Shown piece by piece: positions 1-13,464 of a stretch of 64,000 nt of DNA. A program made the position numbers and the translations under genes. The stretch comes from Apostichopus japonicus (lineage: Eukaryota > Echinodermata > Holothuroidea > Aspidochirotida > Stichopodidae), in NCBI RefSeq assembly GCF_037975245.1, contig NC_092561.1:8678001-8742000 (forward strand), in the 5' to 3' direction. The notes beneath the pieces were generated by a model. That model was given only the letters and a program-made list of their open reading frames with translations, was not told where the DNA came from and did not search any database. The stretch's first letter is position 1. Each line of letters opens with the position of its first letter.

Positions 1-480
1 TGTAGATACTGTTAGCAATGCCATCATAAAGGTCGTAGGTGTTATGAATTTCAATGTTAACATTCAGCATTTCCACAACCCAACTCTACTTACAGAAAAC
101 AACCATAGTAATAAATAAAACTACTAAAACTTCGATGCATATGTGGTTTGATGATATCGTAGCATGAGTTGTTCAACGCTTAGTCTTGCGTGATAATAGA
201 AATCTATACTAGTGTTTGTCTAAGCTGTTTGGGGACGTTAATATTCACACTTGTATCGCTATCACAAAGACAATGATAACGAATGTGTTAATGCTGTTGC
301 AACAATTTGTAACATTAGTCAGCAAAATTGGAATTGTCGACTTGATATTGGACCTTGATCCCCACGTAACGAGCATTTGTTGCCCTCAAATATTGGCAGC
401 ATCAGCATTTCTATCACGAGTTGTTCCAGGATTTCCTCAGTTAAAGAACAACTACTATACTCGTCAAGTTAACCGTGTCA
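1..480. other. Unassigned sequence upstream of first TRIM-like gene
   Basis: I see no gene here. The open frame at 216-575 runs into the TA repeat and shows no recognisable protein character. The promoter and any non-coding first exon of the TRIM-like gene at 860 could lie here or outside the window, but I could not pick them out. Confidence 0.4.
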
Positions 481-495
481 GCTTTGTTGTCCCAG

Positions 496-496
<1 letters not shown>

Positions 497-558
<62 letters not shown>

Positions 559-561
559 AAT

Positions 562-657
<96 letters not shown>
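497..657. repeat. (TA)n microsatellite
   Basis: About 160 bases of almost pure TA dinucleotide, broken by a few TAAATA variants in its left half. The Ile-Tyr open frames on both strands are repeat artefacts. It ends about 200 bases before the first TRIM-like gene, so length changes could affect the spacing of that promoter region. Confidence 0.97.
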
Positions 658-659
<2 letters not shown>

Positions 660-859
660 CTAGCTCATAGAAAAGTTTTAAGTAATAGCATTGTTTCTTA
701 ACCTTTTCAACTTTTTGCACATCTTAGTACTTGATAAATGAAGAGAAAAAAAACAACTGTCTGTCGCTGTAGTAGAAATTTATTGATCTCTCTCTTTCCA
801 ATTTGACCAAATCTACTTTAGGTATAGACTCTAAAAGGTGCCCGAAAATTGAGTTCAGC

Positions 860-2521
860 ATGGCGTCCAATGATACGACCCTCGCGTCAGCTTCTTCGGC
901 AACATTAAGGAAAATTGAGGAAGATTATTTCCAATGCTCCATTTGCTTGGAAGGAATGGAAGACCCAAAGCTATTGCCGTGTCTACATAGGTTCTGTGCG
1001 GAATGCTTAAAAGCTGTGATTCAAAAAACCAAGAAATTTAAATGCCCACTCTGTAAAACAGAGCACGTTAAACCGGCAAAGGGGGTGGACGGATTCAAGA
1101 CTGATTTTGCCATGAAGAACATTTTAGAAGACATTCAAAAATCTGTGGAAACTTTAGAACTTGAAAAGAAGCAGATTTCAGCAGGTGGCGACAACACACC
1201 AAAGCCTCCAAACTGTCAAGAACACAAGGATAATCCATCGAATTATTGTTGCGTGAGTTGTGGCAACATTGCCGTTTGCAATCATTGTGGTACAGTCGGG
1301 ACGCACTCTCGCCATAATTGTCAGAAAATCGAGGATTTATGCCGCGCGGAGGTTGATAAACTTATCGAGGCAATAGCTAAGTTATTGCAGTATAAGGATA
1401 AAGTTCAACATATATCACTGCAAGAAACGCGAGAGAAAGAAGATATCTACACATCGTCATTTGTCGTCATCGAGAAAGAATCCATTAAATTGAGATATGA
1501 CTATATCTGGACACGCGCAAAATGCGTGCTTGAGTCAAATAACGACTGGTCTAAAATCCAACTGACCCCTAAAATTCTAAGTGAAAGCGAAAAGTTAATA
1601 CGCGACATTTCAAGCTCGGCACATGAAATCCATTCGAGAGATGTCTCAGCAGGAAGGATCTACGTTACCCAACAGACGGGGTGTATTGATATTCTGGCGA
1701 CACGTTTTAAAAGTGATTGGGAGATTAACGGCATAGCAAGCTGCCGCAAGGGTGTCGTTGTTGCGACTGGCAAAGCCTCCCAAGACACTTCGCACATAAG
1801 CGTCTTCGATATCAAGGGAATCATTATACAGCAGCGGACCATTAAGAGAAAAAAGACATTCCGTTTTATACCGAAGCGTTACTGCGCCTCTCTTACCGCA
1901 CTCAAAGTAGCGACAGTATGTATTCCAGATGAGGTGGGTGTGTACAATGTGCCAGATGGATCTTATAAAAGGAGAAACATCGGTGAGAACTGCAGCCAAT
2001 GGGATGGAAACAAATACGTAATGTGTGTTGCAACCGATCCTGACAAAGGACATATCTTTGTGGGTAGTAACAGCAACAGAGCTTTATTCGTCTTTGACGA
2101 GCGACTGAACTTTATACATGTAGTTTCTCTGCCAGATTTGATAAAATGGCCGAGAGACTTATCGGTACAAGGGGATTTGATTTTCGTTTGTGATTTTTCT
2201 GGTAAGCGAGCATTCGCAGTCCAAACCTTGCAGCAACCACGGGTAGTCTACGAATTCAGAAAGCCCAGTTTTGGCCTGGCAAATTTGGCGCCATTCAGAA
2301 TATGTGTGGACGAGAATATGTTCATCTATATCATATGGGAGGTGGTGTCAACGGATGAAGGTCAACTTGTTGTTGCACAGTATGTCCAACAGGGCGGTGA
2401 GTTGATCAATCAAATGTTGGTGAACAAGGATGCAAGATCTATAACAACGCTTAAAACGACAAAGGGCGAGAAACTCCTATTAGCAGCACGGACAGAAAAC
2501 AAAGTGTTTGTACATGACCTG
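860..2521 (+). CDS. TRIM-like RING/B-box protein with propeller-like C-terminus (paralog 1, short form)
   Basis: Probable E3 ubiquitin ligase of the TRIM family. I chose the ATG at 860 (MASNDTT) because an acceptor-like CTTTAG at 816-821 sits just upstream and the start lies the same distance before the RING as in paralogs 2 and 3. The RING is C3HC4 (C26, C29, C41, H43, C46, C49, C62, C65). A B-box 2 follows (C119, H122, C131, C134, C140, C143, H149, H152). The B-box 1 seen in the two paralogs is missing, and the coiled coil is cut to a short helix at about 160-230. Residues from about 265 match the paralogs' C-terminal repeats (GHIFVGSNSN, LIFVCDFSGKRA), an NHL/propeller-like fold by inference. 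The frame is open to TGA at 2531-2533, but a GTAAGG donor follows codon Leu at 2519-2521, exactly where the paralogs splice, so the last exon is probably further right. Candidate short exons after 2604, 2751 and 2988 could not be told apart. Confidence 0.88.
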
Positions 2522-2533
2522 GTAAGGGGTTGA

Positions 2534-5500
2534 TTGTTCTTTTCAAATGCTTAGACTCACTAAATAACAACGTTGTCGGTGGTAGTAAGTAATGTTTTCT
2601 TCAGTCATAATGAAACCCTTGCGATGAAATCACAAAGTTTAGAACATAAATGCCTATGAATTTGAAAACGAAAGGTTTAGGATCACAGTTTCGAAATTGT
2701 CAGATGTATCATGCTAAAACATATGGTATAGTTTTTTTTCTGATTCTATGAGAGCTATGAGAGCTACTCCTAACACGGTTCTAATATTATGATCATGTGG
2801 AATTCAAGAATATAAAAGAAAACTTACATTCCTTTCTCACGCTTGGGATTACAATATTAATGCAGTAATGTAAATAGCACGGCATGTTTATTCTAGATTT
2901 CCAAACGTTTTCTATGCTAGCGTAAATAGGCTCTATTTCCTGTTTGCGCTTGAGATTTTGGTTTTTCCCCTTGCATATCACTTTCAAGAAGCTGCTGACT
3001 TCCCAGTGTATCAATTTACTTAAGATAATAGTGTTACTGGGTGCATCAGAACAAGGTCATTGTTACTTCTGCATGATTTCTTTGTATATCCATTAGATAT
3101 CAATTCGCATATGGGTTGTCTCTTTAGTACAGGACTTCCTCGTTCATGGAAAAGTTGCATCATCACTGTTGTGGTCAAAAGTTTCTGCTAGCAACCCCAA
3201 TCAGAAGACCTCCCTCCAATTTTCCCCCTCCCTTTAAATAGACAAAGAAATTGCTGGGAATACCATGCGGCTGGAGAGTACGTTTACTCACGAAGCCATG
3301 AGGACGTAGATTCAGTCAAATTGTAGAAGCAGATATGGATCTAAAGCTATTAGTTTGAAAGTGATTACGAGTGGTGGAGATCTGAGCTGAATCCACTCTT
3401 TCGAAATCCCATTTGAAGTGTAATATTATATATATTCCCTGGTAATGTGATTTAATTGTTAATCTTGTTCCTGAAACTGGTTACCCGGACAGTGGAGTTT
3501 ACACAGAAGCCTTGCTCTAGGCTACAAAATTAGGAACTCTTCAATACTATATTCACTTCCCGTCGTCACATAGAATTATCATTATTACAAATTAAAGGAC
3601 TAGCTAATCCTGCAACTGTTCGAACTTTACGCAACTATAGTATCCATACTCACTTAACCATGTTAGAATAAGTATTCAATATTCATATTCATGTTTGACC
3701 TTCAGGTTTATATAAGTCTGTTTCTGTTGAAATCGAGTGCTCGAATATAATTCACTCTATAGTAAACTTAGCCAACTCTACACAGTTTCTTTGTGTTATT
3801 TTTTTATGTTCATCTGTCGTCATACTGATAGGACACTGTGGATTACAACCTCCAAACGAACCCAAAGGGTGGAACATTCCTTACCCAGCTAGTAATCATT
3901 GTTTTATACAGCACGCTCAGTTATATTTGGAGTTGTGGTCATTGCTCGTGTGAAGCGTATTCTAGTTTGTGTTAACATATTGTTTACTTGTTGTTATTAT
4001 GACGTCACACATGGCTCGCGTTTTGGTGGTTATCATTGTAATCACTCTTTGGTGAAAGGATTGGTGTGCCTACGACATGAAATTGAAACACAGTAGAAGA
4101 CTTTCAGTTTATCTCAAATAGTTTTCCATCCAGTTCACATGCATCATGGACTCGCAATAACATAAAGAATATAATTTTGCCCTTCAGCTATGTATTTGCC
4201 AGGCATAAAGCTGACACATCAACCTTGTGTTTAACTGCCTTTATATAAGCAATGTAGCAACTTTTCTCTCATCCTAAATCTGTGTTATTATTTATATATT
4301 ACATAGAAACATAGTTACAACTTCTTAGGATAGTTGAGGTCTTGACATGTACAAAGGTGAGTTTTAAATGCAAGTCTTCCACTCAACACAGTACATATTA
4401 AGAAGTTAATACCATGTCAGCTATACACTCTATACTGTCTTGATTGCTCATTGAAGTGCATATAATCCTTATGTCCTGTGAAACTTTGGTTTAATTAAAT
4501 TAGTTCGCATAAGCGATCTTGTGGTCATTCTGATCTTGCAAAACCTGCTCAACCATGTGTGGTATAGCCAGAAAAGCAGCCACTATGCAACAATTAAAGT
4601 GGAAATTTTGCACCTTCGGTGTAAGGGGACTGTTACCCTATAATGGTGATCTGACGGGCTATGAATCACGCGCTATTAGAAGCGTGTACAGATGCTTGTT
4701 TTGAATTATTCGGTTTGTGGGGCTGGAAGACAGCCAAACTGGGTTCAAATTGATTGAGTGCCAACCCGATATAGCCGGTATAGCCTACTTGTTGTTAGCC
4801 TTTTGTCGATTTGACAAAACCGATGTCCTCTTAATGTGTTTACAACTTACTAGTGAATTAGCTTACGACTTTTAGCATCCCTTTAGATTAAACTCAGAAA
4901 ATCTTTTCGACAGGTGACACATCATACCAGTTTGGTGTTCATGTCCTCGTGCAGACTTTTATGGAACATTGCCTTTAAGATGGTATAATTGTAGTTGTGT
5001 ATAGAAGAGCCACCCGTAGTGTTAATATTAGACAGTTGGAGGGGGGGGGGGGGGAGGAGGAGGGGTAACAATACGTTTATATGGCGGTGATGCCCTACAT
5101 AGTAGCAACAATTTGAATAATCCATCGTGACCTTAGGTAGAATATTGGTTTTAGTGTTCCATACCATAGTCCGATAAAAGAGAAACGTTCGAGTGTTAAC
5201 AATTAATTTTTCACTAGCTATACCAGTCTTCAAGACATTCAGTATGCTTAATATCTGGTACAATATACTTTAAGGCTAACTGGATGCTGACGTCGGCTTT
5301 TCCGTGCAGGCTTAAATGTCAATTATAATCCAATTGTTTTATAATTTCTAGTAACTTTTCCAAAAGATATATTATTCCAAGTTCATTTGGAGAAGAAATC
5401 AGCAATGGATGACATTGATCACCATCGATTTTGCACAATTTTGAGTCCATTATTTGAGTCCATATAATACTTTTGCTCGAGCTCCCAATGACCTTTGTGT

Positions 5501-6160
5501 TGTATCTGAAGAACTGACAAAATGGTCTCTGTGATGAACTAACGATGGATTTAATGAGACTCAGATGTGTAAATGGTACATACTCAAGAAATACAAGTGG
5601 TGTAGGAATACAACCTGCACGATTGTTGGCGGTTTGTCACGGTCTACAACATATCACAATTAAGTTTGGACCCACGGTCATCCATTAAGATTTAGTTCAT
5701 ATATATGTTAGGTTGTACATTAATCCATCTACCTATCGTGCATGTTACTTGATTACCAAGAAATTTGGTCGGCATGAAAATTAACGTAAAAAATAGTAAA
5801 CCATATTAAACATTGCCTAGAGTAATTAATCAAACAATATACACGAGAAAGGAAACTTAAATTGAATATTGAGTTCCATAATTTTAGGTTTTCTTCTTAA
5901 TACATATCCGAATACGTATAATGTACATATACCTTTGTGTATTACATTTATTTCTCTTCATATCACTGAAGCTGAAGCGGTCTTGAGAAGGTTGAAATTT
6001 AACAAAAACCTGCCTTCAGTCAACCTAAGCAATAAAATACTGATATGTAAACTTTTACATATTTTGTGAGCTATATTAATAGAAGCCAGTGAAGCTCTAA
6101 AATAAAGATATTTTACAAAGTAAATATGTTATACTGTACCAAGATAGAGTAAACAAGATT
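2534..6160. other. Intergenic stretch after TRIM-like paralog 1
   Basis: It probably contains the short final exon and 3' UTR of paralog 1, which I could not fix. The rest is unique-looking AT-rich sequence with a G-run at about 5040-5057. Small open frames at 3899, 4922 and 5869 have no family signature and look like chance. Confidence 0.4.
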
Positions 6161-6162
6161 AC

Positions 6163-6306
6163 AACGAACTATCTAGAAACAAAGGAGGAAGTGCGGGTAT
6201 ATTAAGGCCTGTATACAGTGTTATCGCACCAAAACATATATATATAGAACGAACCTTGGTATACGAGCACTTCCTTCTGTATACAACTCTAGATAGTTAT
6301 TGTAGT
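6163..6306. repeat. Inverted repeat (hairpin) next to foldback element
   Basis: The arm at about 6163-6200 (AACTATCTAGAAACAAAGG, then AGGAAGTGC) is matched in reverse complement by about 6268-6306 (GCACTTCC, then CTCTAGATAGTT). The arms are about 38 bases with a few mismatches and small gaps; the loop is about 70 bases. It may be a small foldback or MITE, or the edge of the larger element that begins at 6514. Confidence 0.6.
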
Positions 6307-6513
6307 GCGCGTGCGCGCTGCAATTATGGCATTATTTGCCAAGTGAACGATACCTACATGACTGGGCGTTGAAACTTAAAGTTTCATATAGACTCTGTAC
6401 ATTTGCAGTCTCAGACGCTAGCTGCGTAGCCTACTATTCTAAGCCTGTCATGGCGCTCGCTAGCGCCTCACTTTGTAGGTACCTACATGACTACTCCCTG
6501 GTGTGTTGTCCGT

Positions 6514-7310
6514 ATGAAAAGCTGTTTTACTTTTTATTTGATATTTGATGATATCAACAGTTATTTGGTGATATCACCAATTATTTGGTGATATCAGCAA
6601 ATATTTTCTGATATCAGCAAATGAATTGGTGATGTCAGCAAATCATTTAACGATATCAACAATGATTTGCTGATATCAACAATGATTTGCTGATATCATC
6701 AATAAATTGTTGATATCAGAAATTATTTGTTGATATCAACATTTCCAACATATCACTAATTTTTTGGCTGATATCAACAAATTTAATAATGATATCAGTA
6801 ATTTGATTTAATGATATCAGCAAATGAATCGTACATATCACTAGTGCATGCGTTTAATATTATCACCAATTCATTTGCTGATATCAACGAATCATTTCTA
6901 TTTTCCATCTTGTAATTGGTACGATGCAGTGTCACACAAATGCATAGGCTAGCCTAGTCGATTTAGCTTATGTTTGTACCATAACTATGTACATTGGTAC
7001 TGTCTTCTCTATTACATTAGTAGGCTAGTACTAGACTATGGCCACTAGCGACTTAGCGGGGTTTTGTGGAAGGATTCAGTTGATGGCGCTCGTTGCCAAT
7101 TCCAATTCGACTCGGATACGCTTGAACTACTAATAACAGCAAATGAATTGTTGACATTAGCAATTTCAACATAACACCAATTCAATTGCTGACGATCAAA
7201 TAATTGCTGATATCAGCAATTAATTGGTGATATCATTAAATAATTGCTGATATCACCAAATAATTGTTGATATCATCAAATATCGAATAAAAAGTAAAAC
7301 GGCTTGCCAT
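6514..7310. mobile_element. Foldback/MITE-like element with GATATC-rich inverted repeats
   Basis: The left end (ATGAAAAGCTGTTTTAC, then TTTTTATTTGATATTTGATGATATC) is matched in reverse complement by the right end at about 7200-7310 (ATGGCAAGCCGTTTTAC, then TTTTTATTCGATATTTGATGATATC). The terminal repeats run on for over 100 bases and consist of roughly 20-25-base units centred on the palindrome GATATC. I count 17 GATATC sites in the element. The middle (about 6900-7130) is unique sequence with no coding potential. This is the layout of a non-autonomous foldback DNA transposon. I could not define a target-site duplication. Confidence 0.75.
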
Positions 7311-7880
7311 TATGTCCGCGCCAAAATTAACACCATGAACAACCGAAAAGTTCTTCTTAATACTGCAAGCACTCCACCCGCACTACAATATTGCGTATAT
7401 ATTTTCCTGTGACCCCTAATTGACCCCTTTATTCAGGCTGGTACACGACTGATATAAAATATTGTTTAAGAAAAGTCACCCAAGATTGAGCCTTGGCACG
7501 AAAACGAAACAACCTAACAATGCTTTAAAATGTGTCAAGCAGAACATGGTGGTGTATATCGTCCAATCTGCTCTGTTGATTATATGCAAGGAAAATAAAA
7601 TGTTCCAGTTGAGTTATCAGTAGTCAGAAAACAATTTCAGGATTGTTAATGATTTACTTTAACGTTTAGGCCTGTACCGAGCAGCCGATCCTTCGCCATT
7701 TCCACTTCTACGGAGCAATCCAGACGTCATATTGAGCCCCAGAAGTAACATGCATACACTTTTTGTTTTCGATGAAACTATACCTCGAGATTTTCAAAAG
7801 ATCTCGTTTACATATTGTGAAGAAATCTGTATTGTTGCAAGCTTCACATATAATATCATCAATCCTTCGCACTGTAGGAA
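7311..7880. other. Unassigned intergenic sequence
   Basis: No gene or clear repeat was recognised. Open frames on both strands at 7708-7995 overlap each other and run into the G/C homopolymers, so I treat them as chance. Confidence 0.4.
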
Positions 7881-7885
7881 AATTG

Positions 7886-8757
7886 CGGAACTGATCATGG
7901 GCGGCGATCCTGGGGAGGGGGGGGGGGAAGGGGGATATATCCCCCCATGAAAGTGGGTGGAGGGGATGTAATACACCATATCCCCCCCCCACCAAATGCC
8001 AGGGATAAGAACATTTTCATGCCTACATTTATGCATCATCGTTAATGTACGGCTCTTTTTAAGCTTCATTTCTCGCCTACCATAAACGCAGTGCGATCTT
8101 TTCAAATAAAGCGTCTTTATAAAGCAAGGATAGTTGACTGTGGGCTTCATTGGCCCTATAACAACAAAATGTATTATTGCGCCCACGGTATTGATATAGT
8201 ACATATATGCACCCTCATAGTATTCATATAGGCCCTATAGTAGGCCTACACACGTACATGTTCCCTCGAACAGCTGAGAATCTCATGTTACCAGGGTAAT
8301 GCTTAATACACGTTTCACCTGGATTCCCTAGCAATCGGTACCTAGGAATGTAACTATGTGTAATTGTGTATTGCATGTGCATAGGCCTATAATAGCCTGC
8401 ATGCATGAGGCCATTTTTTCATCGAATAATGTAAAAGAGCTCTCGAACATTCTAACGTAGTGCCTGAAACAAGATTGACAGGGGCAATTTTCCCAAAATA
8501 ACAACCGAAATTAAAAAAAATTATTTTGGATCCTGATTATGAGATATTTCGGACATGATATCCCTTTTTTACAGTTGGGTATATGCCGCTTGGAAACCTC
8601 GGGAAGTGCCGTTTCCGGCCATCTAGAGGGTTTGTTAATTCCAAAATTTTCTTCTACGCTTCGCGCCAACCCAGGGTGGCGCTACGCTTAGATAGTCAAC
8701 AAGGTCATATCCCCCCCCCCACTCGGAAGTACGGATCGCCGCCCACGGAACTGATTA
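7886..8757. mobile_element. Candidate DNA transposon with GGGCGGCGATCC ends
   Basis: GGAACTGATCATGGGCGGCG at 7887 is repeated in inverted form at about 8728-8757 (CGCCGCCCACGGAACTGAT on +). Inside each end there is a G/C homopolymer followed by GATAT. The right subterminal part (8606-8720, with GCGCCAAC and GTGGCGCT) is similar to 36165-36290, so it belongs to an interspersed family. No transposase frame is visible, so this would be a non-autonomous copy or a composite. Confidence 0.5.
8606..8720 (+). repeat. Interspersed repeat shared with 36.2 kb
   Basis: It shares with 36165-36290 the blocks TTTCCGG, ATCTAG, CTACGCTTCGCGCCAAC versus GTACGCTCCGCGCCAAC, GGTGGCGCT and CGCTTAGATAGT, in the same orientation and order. 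The match is good enough to call one family. In the 36-kb copy the sequence continues to a typical transposon end (CAGTGGCGGAGCTAGGGG, reverse strand). Confidence 0.7.
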
Positions 8758-8929
8758 ACAACACATTGTCATGGCTACTAAAGAACGTTTCCATACACTT
8801 AAGGTTGCAAAAATAAAACTCATACGTGGCATGTACAGAGCAATCATTATCCCAGCTTACATCAGGGAAATTCCATCATTACTACGGAAGCAAAGAAGGG
8901 GCTCCACAAAAAACCCGTCATGCATAGTA

Positions 8930-9568
<639 letters not shown>

Positions 9569-9639
9569 GCAAAAGGATGAAAAGAGTGAAAAGAGGGAAA
9601 GGGGGAAAAGAGGGATAAGGAAGACAAGGGGAGGAGTAA

Positions 9640-10322
9640 GGAGGGGGAAGACTGAAGGAAAATTGACTGATGGTAAAAAGGTGAGGGGAAGCTGTCCGTT
9701 TGTATATTTGAGGCGGTATTTATGTATTAAAAATCAACCGAAAATTGCATGCACTCGTTAAACAAGTTAATCATAAATAAATCAAGTCTAACATGGCACT
9801 TTACTTTGAATAAGAATGGTGGCCTACGGGTGTCTCTTCCTGGTTTATAAATGATTTTATTAATTAGGGTCATCTTTTGACTTCGTCGCGGTGGATATTC
9901 TGCATATATACAGACGCAGAGACGAGGAATGACCATTCCGAGGTGCGCGATGCTTCATGTAGAGTAAGTGCGATGAGAATGGCATGTTTCCTGCGTCTTG
10001 ATGTGCATCGCGATGCCAAGAGGATCGCTAATGAATTCTTGAACAGTTATTAAAATTGTTGTACTTGGTACATGGAGTCGTGAGGGAAGCACCCATCAAC
10101 CCCCCGGTGTACAGATTGGGGAAATATCACATATTAATTACATACCCCTAATTTTAATGAATTTAATATGGCAACCAATGGGAATATTGGCTTAACTATA
10201 GGTGGTGGAAACAACGACGACCTTTCCAATACTTTCGATAATTATAATTGTACTTTCCGAATCGTAATGTGGTCATTGCTGGTTGACTGTTAAGATGATG
10301 CGCCATTGGTTGCTTCTTGAAT
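9640..10322. other. Unassigned intergenic sequence
   Basis: Purine-rich flank of the hexamer array, then ordinary AT-rich sequence. No gene was recognised. Confidence 0.4.
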
Positions 10323-10550
10323 TTTAGATCCTCCTGCAAGCAGGAACTCGCAAAAAAAGCCATCATTGGCTTATCAAAGCCAAAAGCTGACCGCAGTCAG
10401 TCTCTTAGATTCATATTTAGCGTCCATGATTATGAATTGTCAATTGTCAACAACTCTGTAACTGGACGACATACATTAATCTTGGAGTGACTCGAACTCG
10501 GGACCTTATGATTGAAAGGCATCGGTGTTAACCACTGAGCTAACAGTCCC
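10323..10550 (-). mobile_element. tRNA-derived SINE, family B, near full length
   Basis: Read on the minus strand it starts with a tRNA-like head (box A-like GTTAGCTCAGTGGTTAAC, box B-like GAGTTCGAGTCACTCC), followed by the conserved body GTCCAGTTACAGAGTTG and TTGACAATTGACAATTC, and ends at CTTGCAGGAGGATCTAAAA. It matches the copies at 34324, 52804 and 19609 throughout. The open frames over it are repeat shadows. Confidence 0.88.
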
Positions 10551-13380
10551 TTCATGTGATGAAATAATTGGTTGTTGACCGATTGGGTAGGAATATCGTT
10601 GGATGTAGTATGTAACGGCTCACCACTACTTGCGATTGGAGGCTTGTCTCTGGATCGTCTTCTCTGCTTTTGTGTCTCCAATGAATCCATATTTTGTGTT
10701 CAGGCTGTTTTAGTAAAAGATGTTTACACTGAGTCTTAAATGAATCTGATTTCTTATTTCTCAATAAGTACAAGAGCAAAGGATAAAATGAATATATGTT
10801 ACTCTCAACCTTAATTTTTGATGACCGCGCGATTATGTAATAGCTATTTGATGCACGCTACTTCTGTTAGTAGTACCTTGCTGATTTGCAGGTGAATTAT
10901 CTGCCAAAAGTTAAAATAAAACGATCCGCCAAATTTGATATCAATCCGCCAAATAGAATACTGATATTTGGGACTCCAAAACAAACAGAAATATGATTTT
11001 CATTGCAGACTGGCGCGGTTCCAGGATGATGGGGACGCGGAGAGGGTAGGGAAAACCCCCTTTCAACCTGCAACAAAAGTCCAAACGTAACCATTCGAAC
11101 GACTGTGCCATTGGGTTTAGACAAAATTATAGACCGATTTATAGTCTAAATTTATATGCTTCAGACTAATGCACAATTTGTTGTCTTCTTTTCTGGGGTA
11201 CGGCCTCAGACCACCCTATATCGGGTCCACCTTCATAGACCCAAGAGCCACACCAGACACAAAGAATGTATTTGTCAATGTTCCAGAAATATTTGACCAT
11301 AAGTGTCACTTAAGAAATTTCTGGGGAGAAACTCGCTGACATGGAGCCGATGTTAGTCTGTTCAAAATACAAATGAACCAGTTCATTCTTTTGGGAGGTT
11401 AACCGGTTATCGTAAACTTGAATTTTGGTTACCGTTTTATGGACCCTTCTCTGCAGACGCACATGTGTGTATGTCCGTGTCTGTAAAGTTTATCAGAAAA
11501 GTTGTTTCAAAAACTTACACGTGGAGGCCGATTTCTTTGAAACCAGGTGCCCCGCGACGGGAACTTGTGTTTCGTAAACCTTGAGAAAGAAAATTAAAGG
11601 TAAGAGATCAAATTAAGTGAAAAATAACTTTCGTTTTGGCTGTAACTCAAATAACTTTAAAACATGTGGGACTGAATTCAAACCGTCAAGATAAGTGTTT
11701 TTCAATATGTGTCACTCACGGCTTGACCGATAAGTGAAAAAAGTTGAAGCGTAACCCTCATAGGTTACGTGTGAACAGTATGCATTGTTGCAATGGCAAC
11801 TGAGGTCAAAGCTCAAGGGCTATAACGACTATAATGCTGCCTTGCTTATTGCGGAGTTGATGAATGAAAAGTGTTAATTTTACATATGCTTGTTATGTAG
11901 TCCATAATCAATTGTTTGAGAAGGGTGAAAATTTCGATGAAACTTGCAACTTGCAAACTTGCAACTTGGAATGGCCTCTTGTTTTCAAATTTGTGGACGT
12001 ATTGGCGAGAAGTAGCCTACGTAGTGAAATGGTAAACTTTCATATTTATCTTATAACACGTGTCGTTTGCATATCTCGTGAAAGCGATAAAATGTAAGAT
12101 TATTGACGCTTTGTCAAGATGTTAGCGTTTATTGTAGCAATTCTATCGTTTTGACACGGTTATTGCAGTACATTTCTTCCAAAATGTATTCTTCAGACTT
12201 CCACCGTTTTCAATTGGGAGCAAGTTTTCGATGTGATGTCTCTTCTAGGCTTCCATAGCATCCACAAGGGTGACAATGCATAGATGCTCCCACAATCCTG
12301 CACGTAAGACCCTTATACTTATTTCAAGTTTTAGTAATATATATATTTGGCGTCACAACCAGTATACAATTAATTCCACACCAGGCTGAATTTGCTTTTA
12401 ACATTGTAACATCGTGTAACATCAGACAGTAAAAGGAGTTACAAGTAGCGGTTATTTCAGGACTGAAGAAAAACGCAGTGAAAAGTGTCAGACAAACTAA
12501 GGGTTATATATACGGTATGTACCTATCACTTACGTGCTCTACCTCACACAGGATGCGAACTGCAATGTCTACATTGAAGTTCTATGCGCATTGAACAGTT
12601 GTATATATGTTAATCTTCACACCCTTCAAGTTGTCGTGCATCATCAGTTTAGTATTGCAATCGAGAGCGATTAGTAGAAAATATTATTTTCAAGTTCAAA
12701 ACAACAAGCATTACAGAGTCTTTCAACACACTGGATGTAAAAGTACCGTCTATATTGTGCTGCCACTGTGGAATAGGTTTTGAAGTTTACGGTTAGACAT
12801 TTGGATTTAAGACAAAAATATCATTTTGAACATTTGTATATCATCAAAGTCAAGTGAAAAGTAACCGGTTTCTTTTACACTCGCAGCACACATCCTATCG
12901 ATATACAGTCACAAACTATATAACATAATTATGAGAACTAAAGCTTTACTTACAGACCTATAGATATGTTTTTATTCAAGTATGTATGTCTGAGTGCTTC
13001 TGCCTTCGGGTCCTGACGTCAGACGGTAAGTTATACCTAAGCAGAAAGTAACGCACCTAATATGCTAACATGCTAATTGTGAAGAATTCTATACATTGTG
13101 GCTGCACATAGTATAAGCTATAACCAATCCATCATGCGTCGTTCACAGTGATATGCATACCGTGATGTAATTTCATCCGATTTTATACTAAGGGGAATTC
13201 CATTATTCATATATTTATTACACAGTGGTGTGCCGAAAAATACTACGGAAGCCAATATGAAGCATCAAACTGATGACTTATACACACAATGCTAATTGGT
13301 AAAATCTGAAGGACCCCACCTTTCACTGATGTTACTGGTACAACCCAACCACCCCCCCCCACCGTCCCTACGTAAAATAA
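10551..13380. other. Unassigned intergenic sequence
   Basis: No coding family was recognised. The stretch at 11160-11620 (CGGGTCCACCTTCATAG, GCAGACGCACATGTGTG) looks like old interspersed repeat but I cannot name it. Open frames at 10897 and 11864 look random. Confidence 0.35.
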
Positions 13381-13464
13381 AGACCTTGAGAGCAATCCAC
13401 TACTTGCGATGGTTTCAGCCATTTTCTGATTTGGTATGCACGTAATAGCTAAAGGTCAAATTGT

